64,000 nt of DNA from NCBI GenBank assembly GCA_024196135.1, contig JAMQCK010000009.1, forward strand, positions 215,009-279,008, read 5' to 3'. This DNA comes from Pleurotus ostreatus/Saccharomyces cerevisiae fusant. Taxonomy: Eukaryota; Opisthokonta. Under the pieces are notes generated by a model, which had not been told where the DNA came from, made no database searches, and saw nothing but the letters and a program-made list of their open reading frames with translations. Shown here piece after piece: positions 57,120-64,000 of this stretch; the first letter of the stretch is position 1, and each line of letters opens with the position of its first letter. The position numbers and the translations under genes were made by a program.

Positions 57120-57855
57120 GCAGGTGATCTCAAATAACAATCTACTAGCTGGATAAAGGCTACCACTCGCGGGCTTGAAAGCAAGCGCGTCGCGCTTGAC
57201 TTGATGTTCGAATGCGAACGGTTTGACTTGACTCCTGCTAGTCGATTCCTCTCCTTTGATGCACGGATCAGCTTCAACACGAATGTAAGGCTACATCACC
57301 GAGGCCGCAACGCAAGTATTGATTGCGGGCGGACGCAGACACGGCCCCTCGGGTGGTTTATGGATTTATTCCTATTCTCTCGCTCGGCATACTCTTGAAA
57401 CTCTCGACGGACGGACGGTCAGCAAATTGTCGATATCGAATGTCTCCTGCACCAGCCTCTCGAGGGTCAGCTCATTTTTTCTGTACTTCCTTTTGTCGCC
57501 TCCCGCGCCGTCATCTCTTGAGCACGCCGCACGGATGCAAGAGGTAAGACAAGGCCTGCCTAATCGGCAACAGCGCACACGTTCACACGGCCGCGAATCC
57601 AAGATTCCGATTCGCCCCGAAATGAAGCCCTACATTGAGCGAAGCAAGCGCGACGTGAGCGAGGGACAATCATGGGATGGGTATAGGATCAGAACTCGAT
57701 TCCAGGGAGCTTACATATCATATTACTATCCACAGCGGAGCCTACACATTATACTATCTACGACCTCGAACGACACGAACGGAACAGCCATACCAAGGAC
57801 AAAGAAACCATGCCAATATCACGATGCATCCATACCAACGAGAAACCCCATAACC
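57120..57855. other. Intergenic region
   Basis: 3' sides of two convergent genes. Plus-strand frames here lack coding support. Confidence 0.45.
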
Positions 57856-58948
57856 TCAACTCTCTCCAGTCACCTTGCGCGCGCGCTTGTCGCGGGACGC
57901 CTCTCCATCCCCTTCTTCCGCCTCGTGACCATCATCCTTCAAGCCGGAAGACTCCAGGCTGAATCGGGACTGCGCTTCAGAGACGGAGAGGCTGTCTCGG
58001 CGGGTGCAGTGGGTGGCTCCTGTGCTTGAGCCCGCATCAGGGATAGACGCTAAGACCTCAGAAGGAGGAGTGGGCGGCGAAGCGGTGACACGTAGTTTCC
58101 TCGACAGCAGGTCGTGGTATGAGAGCGTAGAAGGCATCGGAGCGGCAGATAGCACAGCGTCGGCAATTGGAGGCGCGCCGTGTCCCAAGACGTAGAATGC
58201 GTAGTACGAGAGCGCCAAAGGGTGCGACGAAGGGCAAGCGGGCTGGGGCGCTGAGTGGCAGGCATTGATCAGCTCGATGTCTGGGGTAGGCATTAGCCAG
58301 TGATAGCATGCAGCGTGTGAAGACAACTCACGTTGCATGCGTATCTCCTGCATCTGTGTGTCGAGAGTGTCCGCGGCAGAGGCAGACTTCGCGGAGAATA
58401 CCCAATTTTCGTAGGCATAGATGACAGACCAGACCAGGGCGCGGTAGATGCCGTCCGCGACATCCCGCGCGCGGGCTTGGTCGCGACGCGTAAGAGATCC
58501 CAGATAAAGGTAGAAGAAGTCGGCGTCGGCGAGTGTCTGAGCCTCCGAGAGCGGTACGTCCGAATCGTTCGCGGAGCCACGGACTAGCTCAAGGTATGGT
58601 TGAATGAGGTTGGCTGCCACGGAGTCGCTCAGGAGAGCCGAGTCGAGATACTGAGTAAGGATGAAATCCACGGCATACGAGCTCGGCAGCGCAGGGACCC
58701 ACCTGAGCGAGATCGCCAGGAATGTGATTTTCAGCGTCAATCTTGGCGTTCACAAGGGCGAGCTGCGCGGTAGCGCGGCCTTTGTCGACGAGCCTCTGCC
58801 ACATGAATTCATTTTGAAGTTCCGAAGCGTCGGGAAGCTCTTCCTTGGTTGGAATGACGTCCAGTTTGCCGCTCTTGGTAAGCTTGTCGACGAAGACGGA
58901 TGCCTCGCGGCCGAAGAGGAAGGCAGGGCGACTGGATTGCGAGACCAT
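57856..58948 (-). CDS. KRAR-tail family protein 2
   Basis: Spliced minus-strand CDS of 329 codons. Introns: 58651-58702 (phase 0) and 58281-58331 (phase 1). Exon 1 is 246 nt, exactly as in the neighbouring gene at 59392. Exon 2 (319 nt) encodes a helical core with QYLDSALLSDSVAANLIQPY and DFFYLYLGSLTRRDQ. Exon 3 begins with IELINACHSAPQ and ends in a polar tail with DKRARKVTGES. Head-to-head with the next paralogue, so they may share a promoter. Function unknown; the basic tail suggests nuclear import. Confidence 0.62.
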
Positions 58949-59391
58949 GATGCAAGGAAGTAACGCGCGATCAATACGAATCGCGATGCGGCTATGGGCA
59001 AGCCAAAACAAGTGCAAGCAAAGACAAACATTTGTGTGCATTTATGGCGCAGGCATGTTTGTTCGCCCGTGCTCTGCGTCTACTTGGAGTCTGATGAGGA
59101 AGTCGAGACTGCCGGACGCGTTACAACAATCTTGCAGGACTCATCTGAATTCCGAGCATCAATGTCATCGGAACAGACCGCAGTAAGAGCAACTTCAGCT
59201 TTTTCACAGGAGTTGGCTGCATGAGGCCTCGGGTGTCAGGAAAGAAGCAGATGACATCATTTTGCTTGTGCCGGTCTGGTTCGAACCCTGAGCACTCTTT
59301 GGTCTTGTTGAAGCATGTTTGTTACTTTCGAGAGCGACAACGGCGTCACAGCGATCGCACGCACCACGGCTTACCCGCTACCCTCACCCAC
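58949..59391. promoter_or_regulatory. Shared divergent promoter of two paralogues
   Basis: 443 bases between the start codons of two head-to-head members of one family. A tRNA B-box-like GGTTCGAACCC occurs at about 59278-59290 but no tRNA fold surrounds it. No TATA box is evident. Confidence 0.45.
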
Positions 59392-60676
59392 ATGAGCATC
59401 CAGAGTACCACCGCCTTCTATCTGAATCCTATCGCAAAGCGGAGGATCGGCGCTGCCGTCTACCAGATGGCTCGGAACCTGCCTGTTGAGCCTGACAAGG
59501 CGGTCCTCGTCAATCGCACTGGCGACAAAGTGTACTGGGAATGCACTATCAACCTGGGCTATCACGTCGCCGTCAACGCCGTCAACTTGTCCATCCAGCG
59601 CAATTCTGCTCACTTTGGCGGACCTGCTCTAGCCTCGGTACGTCGGGTGGTCTTCGTGGCCTCTTCTCGCTGACGAAGTCACGACGTTCCCAGTACCTCC
59701 CGAATCTGCTTCTAAGCTCCTCCGTTACTGCGGCACTCATGGAAGGCTACATCGATACTATCGCCATTGGAGCCGGCCTCGAATCGCCCGTCGGGGCTAA
59801 CACCGCTGCTCGTGCTCAGTTTTTCTTCTATTACCTGGGCGTCCTTTTCGAGCGCGACCGTGACCGGGGTCGCATCGTTGCCCTCCGGATCTTCTTCCCT
59901 CTGGTCAGGATCGCTATCCTTATGAACGACAAAGTCAACCGCGATCCCGCGAACCGCTTGGGCGAGGAAGCGCAGCAGCATCATATCCGCACCTATCGTA
60001 AGCATTCTGCACGTAGACTGCTCCGCATACCATCTCTGACCTCGCTATAGATGATGACCTTCTCAAGGCCTGCCAGTCTGAGCCCCAGACACGTCTTGTT
60101 GCTCCCCCTCCCGAACCGCTCTTCGTCTTTCTAGATACCGTAGGGCGGGAACCCGCCACGACGCTACCGGAAACCGAGCCCGTTGATTCCGATGCCCTGG
60201 ATACTTCGGTCGCTGCCGGCCCTCCCGCCTTCGCCACGCTGATCTCCTCTGCGTCGTCACTTGCTGCTATCGCTGAACTTGCTGCTATCGACGCTGCCGA
60301 GGACCTCGATACAGACGAACTAGATCTAGTCGTATCGTTGCTCACAGCGCCGCCTTTCTCCGATGCCGATCATGGCTCTATCGCGCCTAGCGAGGGTGTC
60401 GACACCCACACTCGTAACACGATCTTCACGTCTACCTCCGCCTCGTCTGCCTCTATCGATGCGGTACACGCAGCTGCAGGATCTTCCGAGGGAAACGATC
60501 TCGAGGAGCATGATGTAGCTGCTGCAGTCTTCGCGTCGTCTTCACTGTCGCTTACTTCGCAGACGCCTTGGGCTTCGCCTGCCATGAAGAGGAAGGCTTG
60601 CGGTGGGAATTCGGAGGACGTCGAAGAGGTTCTTCATAAGCGCGCTCGCGAGGCTGCGAATGGACAGGTGTCCTAA
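59392..60676 (+). CDS. KRAR-tail family protein 3
   Basis: Spliced CDS of 391 codons. Introns: 59638-59693 (phase 0), 59998-60050 (phase 1). Exon 1 is 246 nt and exon 2 is 304 nt, matching its paralogues. The core has YLPNLLLSSSVTAALMEGYID and FFFYYLGVLFERDRDRGRI. Exon 3 begins DDLLKACQSEPQ, equivalent to IELINACHSAPQ of its neighbour, then runs into an Ala/Ser/Asp-rich tail ending MKRKACGGNSEDVEEVLHKRARE. The tail matches that of the protein at 40627-41736 best. No known domain was recognised. Confidence 0.65.
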
Positions 60677-60807
60677 GGCTGAGCGCCGAGGCAGGAGTAA
60701 TGGGTTTCGAAAGCATTTCGCTGTGTTATTACTATTGTATGTTTGTGTGTAATTGGTTATAATGTACTGTATGTCTCGTTCTGTATGTAGCAAATCGTTA
60801 CCTAGCG

Positions 60808-61290
60808 TCATTTATCTTGCATATGCATCGTCTCCGTCCGCTGTCCGCTCCTCGGCACGTCAACGCGAAAGCCACGAATCTTCACATACCTAATTGCGTT
60901 GTAATGCCACGCTTCAGCACTGGTCATGTCGGCAGGACGAACGCGTGCAGTCAATGCATAGATGTGCACGTAGAGCCCTGGGATACCCATGTGGATGCGG
61001 ACTTCGCCGAGCGCGAGATTCAAGAGATGCCGAGCTTGCCAGGTCACGAACAGCGTGACGGTGCGAGCGTGCGATTGCAGGGGCCGCTCGCGTGGCCAGT
61101 AACTCGTGGCATATCGTGGGACATGGGACGGCCCGAAGTCCCGCCCAATGGCCTAGCCGTCGGACGAGGAGCAGTGATCGTGGGTTTGAACGAGGGAAGG
61201 AGGCTTGGAGAGCAGCGCGAGACGATGAGGTTATATGTGTTGCTGAATGGTGACCGAGGGGGACGTTGGCTGCCGCACGATAGATGAAAT
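60808..61290 (-). pseudogene. Divergent gene remnant, copy D (longest)
   Basis: A minus-strand stretch ending in a clean open frame (TWQARHLLNLALGEVRIHMG, VHIYALTARVRPADMTSAEAW, NAIRYVKIRGFRVDVP; stop at 60808). Upstream it passes into sequence shared with copies B and C (CHEL.AT; THxHVTLFVT) but the frame breaks. The intact end looks like real coding sequence. It may be the last exon of a living gene or a remnant. No family was recognised. Confidence 0.4.
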
Positions 61291-61520
61291 ATATTCATTG
61301 CAGGCCTTCGGTCACCCCGTAATCGTAGAAGGACACGTTGAGAGTGATTGGGGGCGCAGGGTTGGTCGGAGAGACCGGGAGATACTGAAGATGTCGAAGA
61401 GGAGCGTGACCATGGATGGGAACCTTGTAGTCGACCGCGCTCGCGAGAAAATAGCGTCAGACGCTGCTGGATTGTGCGCTGTGATCAGCGATGATTGGAC
61501 AGTCTGTAAGGCCTGGAAAC

Positions 61521-61558
61521 GTACACTTCTAGTGTGCTGAGGGGAGCTAGAAGTATAC
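61521..61558. repeat. Palindrome between array and gene remnant, copy D
   Basis: GTACACTTCTAG (61521-61532) and CTAGAAGTATAC (61547-61558) pair at 11 of 12 positions. Confidence 0.65.
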
Positions 61559-61996
61559 GAGTCTAGTCACGGAGGTATTAGCGGATGAAGCTCCGTTGCA
61601 GGGTCGTGAGCTGCGTCCTTGTCCTCGATGTTGCCCGCGTTGCAGTTGTGTAGTGAGCATCCCTCTTCAAGTTGTGATATGGTAATTCGGGTAGTCAGAC
61701 GGAGCTCAGTGGGACACAACATATGGATGAAGAAAGTATGTAGGATTTCGTAGGTCCGCCGATGGAGGCAGAGGGAGGAGAACGGAGCAGGGCTTTTGAT
61801 GGTTGATCAGGACAGCGATCAAAATGGTTTGATCGATCACTCGCGAACAAGCGCTCGTTGTCTCCTACGTCCACCATGCCCTTGTGGTTCGCTGCTCTCT
61901 CCTCTCCCACGCCTCGTAGACGCAAGAGAGGTGCTTCCCGAGCTTTCTGCCGCCAAGATTCACTTGGCTGAGGGATGGGGCTCACGGTCGTTGGTC

Positions 61997-62030
61997 GGCG
62001 GAGGTGCGTGATCGAATATAGTACATCCGC
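61997..62030. promoter_or_regulatory. Inverted-repeat promoter element, locus D
   Basis: GGCGGAGGTGCGTGATC (61997-62013) faces ACATCCGC (62023-62030), about 110 bases upstream of the TATA box. The block is the most conserved sequence upstream of loci B-D. A cluster of TTGATC/GATCAA motifs lies at 61800-61840. Confidence 0.55.
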
Positions 62031-62136
62031 GCTTGATGTGCTTACTCTCCGTCCCCCAGATCCCTTTCCCCTTGTTTCATTCGACCATCAACAAACATCG
62101 ACGCCTACACAGCTTCCCCTAGATGGTCTGAAGATC

Positions 62137-63185
62137 TATAAAAGCAGAGGGCCGTCCACTGCTTTACCCATCCCATTCCATCCCCCCACCGACATCGACA
62201 TCGACAAGGACGACTACGACTTCGACGGGGCGGCGACTACGACCAGCAAGTATGGAGTGCGGGGGGCGTGTTTGATGTGGAGGCCGGGATTGTCGTCATC
62301 CCCCATTAGCGCGACGGTAAAGGGAGCGACGATCAGCTGGCGGGCCACATCGACGCGATTTGCTCGCACTCCTCTCGTCTCACGGTGACGGCCTGGTACG
62401 TTCTACTCACCATCACTCGCAACGGCGTGGGTACCAACTTCTCTATGCAGCTGCCTCATCCGTTGCGCTCAGGCCACCGACAGCCCCTTCGCCGACGACA
62501 TGGACGACGGACGACTTCGACTGGGGCTCCGACATCGACAAGCGACCCGAGGGACTCGAGTGGGCTTCACGTCCGCAGGCAGCGAATGCGCAACCCAGCA
62601 GGCTTTAGCAATTCGCTGGGAGCGGGCGGCCCTGCACGACGTGAAGTTGGCGCCTCCAGCGCCGGTCCTCGCCATCCGAAGACGCGATTAGACCTCACTT
62701 CGGGACGTCCTCCGACTACGACGTGCGACCCCGGCTACGACTTCGACTGCGACATGGGGAGTACGAGCGGGACCCTACCCCGCAGCCGCCGATTGCGCAA
62801 CCCACCAGGCTTTAGCAATTCGGTGGGAGCGGGCGACGCTGCGGGCTCTGGGGTCGGACGCCTTTCGCGTCGGTCTTCATGCCCTCAAGGCGTGAACAGA
62901 CTCCGGTTCGTACCTTGTCCTCCGACTGCGACCGCGACTGCGACTTGAGGGAGCTCGAGCGGGAATTAGTGCCTAGAGTGCGCAACCCACCAGGCTTACG
63001 CAATTCGGTGGGAGCGGGCGGGCGCTGCTGGCTCCGTTTCGTGTTGGTCCTCCGACTACGACTTGCGACTTCGACTCCGGCTGTAGATTCTCACCGGGCG
63101 CGCGTGTGCCCTGCGGTGTGGTGGCTCAGTCGGGAGCCCATGCGCGTTCGACTCGCGGCCATATCTTCTTCGCTTCGTTGTCAGC
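62137..63185 (+). ncRNA. Structured repeat-array locus D (candidate ncRNA)
   Basis: Plus-strand locus: TATAAAAG at 62137-62144, then a first stem-loop (TCGTC 62293-62297 with GACGA 62328-62332 and inner TCCC/GGGA) enclosing CCATTAG...GTAAAGGGA, a motif also found in A-C. Three units follow. H1: CCCAGC/GCTGGG (62594-62620), CCCACC/GGTGGG (62801-62827), CCCACC/GGTGGG (62986-63012), all with 15-nt loops AGGCTT...AATTC. H2: GGCGC-CTCCA-GCGCC (62649-62663) and GACGC-CTTTC-GCGTC (62857-62871). H3: CATGCC-CTCAA-GGCGTG (62878-62894). Units are separated by GACTACGAC/TTCGACTGCGAC blocks. It ends with the tRNA-like module plus a short CTTCTTCGCTTCGTTGTC tail, after which the four copies diverge. Confidence 0.5.
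63115..63165 (+). ncRNA. Anticodon-armless tRNA-like module, copy D
   Basis: 51 bases. Acceptor GGTGTGG/CCATATC (two G-U pairs), D arm GCTC-AGTCGG-GAGC, T arm CGCG-TTCGACT-CGCG. TGGCTCAGTCGG fits a pol III A box. No T-run terminator follows closely. Confidence 0.55.
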
Positions 63186-63190
63186 CCTTT

Positions 63191-64000
63191 CGGTCACATT
63201 GTAGTAGATAGTGTGCCTACATGCATAATTTGCGGGTCTTTTGCTCTGGCGATTCCTGTCTTGTATTCGAATTTGGGTCAGCAACGTACTCCCCAAACTT
63301 TGAGTCTGACGACTCCGACGAGGAGCGATTCAATTCACGTGCACGAACCCTGGTCGATCTGTCTGCTCCTGGTGGTGCGCACCGCCGCTACCGGATCCGG
63401 CATATGTGGTCGTGTTTGGCCCCGCCAAAGAACTCGTTCCCAAGTAAATCTGCTACTCCTCCGTCACTTTTTCTCGTAGCGTCTTGTAAAGTATACCATT
63501 GGAAAGCGACTGATCATACCCACATTTTGATGGGACGGATTTGTACCTATGCCTGCCCGAATCGCGCTATTCGGTAATGACTGATCAACAAATGACAAAA
63601 ATAAAAGCCTGCATCGAATCATAGCGTCGAGTCGTAGCTTTCCATTGCACTTTATTCGAAGAAAATAGATCAAGAAGTGGACGAGGAGATACGCAAACAA
63701 TCTGGCCGTGGGACAGCGCGTTTGCGCCTACGCGCCGCTTTTGATCCGCGTCTCGATTACCCGAAGCCTCTACATGGGTAACATCCTGGACGTGTTCCGC
63801 GCCTCTCTTTCTGGATTGCGCCCTTACGAGGTTGTAAAAAGATGTCGAGGCCCTTCGAGCACCCCAGTAGGCCGAAAGCAAGTGTCAATCCCGCAGATAT
63901 ACGCGCTCGGCCGCATCAGTAGGTTTGCCATCACCCCACCGCGCGGGGTGCAAGGTATGTAGCTAACGCCTGCCTCCGGGCTCTACTTCGGCGTTCCAGG
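63191..64000. other. Window end without a supported gene
   Basis: A plus-strand frame from the ATG at 63221 to 63577 (118 codons, with an acidic FESDDSDEERF stretch) is open but has no recognisable domain and no paralogue in the window. Nothing else is supportable up to the edge. Confidence 0.35.

Larger units (their letters stand above)
61045..63190 (+). repeat. About 2.1-kb inverted duplicate, copy D
   Basis: Inverted relative to 36900-39110. Contains gene remnant, palindrome, promoter and array D in the same order. Confidence 0.75.

Noticed and set aside
59278..59290. B-box-like GGTTCGAACCC as part of a tRNA gene
   Set aside because: No A box or cloverleaf can be folded from the flanking sequence.
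34457..63185. CRISPR-like arrays
   Set aside because: The tandem units are about 190 nt, have no short exact direct repeat with unique spacers, sit in a eukaryotic genome and have no cas genes.

Overview
The window reads as nuclear DNA of a basidiomycete fungus, most likely an Agaricomycete (possibly Polyporales; this is inference). The reasons are GC-rich coding exons cut by many 44-70 nt GT-AG introns, short intergenic spaces, and basidiomycete-style gene content. Exon models were built by hand from reading frames and splice sites. For every gene given with an intron list, the summed exons are a multiple of three and keep one frame.

Left part, about 1.9-33.6 kb, is ordinary gene-dense chromosome. 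In order it holds: a Tps3/Tsl1-like trehalose synthase subunit with two degenerate active sites; a secreted TAP-like serine peptidase; an F-box/LRR-like protein; Mg-dependent phosphatase MDP-1; a KRE2/MNT1-type (GT15) mannosyltransferase; SUMO; a four-helix membrane protein with a long disordered tail; an AlkB-like 2-oxoglutarate oxygenase; an SDR oxidoreductase; a FIST-like protein; a KIN1/PAR-1/MARK kinase; a Ser/Ala-rich single-pass membrane protein; and a small protein ending in a CaaX box.

Right part, about 34.4-63.2 kb, is accessory and repeat-rich. Four related loci (A 34.46-35.57, B 36.91-38.00, C 49.36-50.64, D 62.14-63.19 kb; A-C on the minus strand, D on the plus strand) share one layout. 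Each has an upstream inverted-repeat element, a TATA box, and about 1.1 kb of tandem units carrying stem-loops whose stems co-vary. Each ends in a 51-nt tRNA-like module that has acceptor, D and T arms but no anticodon arm. Where a stem pair is non-Watson-Crick it is G-U on the element strand, as expected of an RNA. I propose these are a family of structured non-coding RNAs with a tRNA-like 3' end. B and D belong to about 2.1 kb inverted duplicates that also carry a divergent gene remnant, as does C.

Between the loci lie a decayed segmental copy of the KIN1 gene, three members of a lineage-specific family with the same exon phases and a C-terminal KRK...KRAR(E/K) motif (two of them head to head), a single-pass membrane protein, BTB- and F-box-like genes or remnants, and a small secreted double-psi beta-barrel-like protein. 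Long stretches (47.7-49.4, 53.6-56.6, 63.2-64 kb) have no gene I can support.
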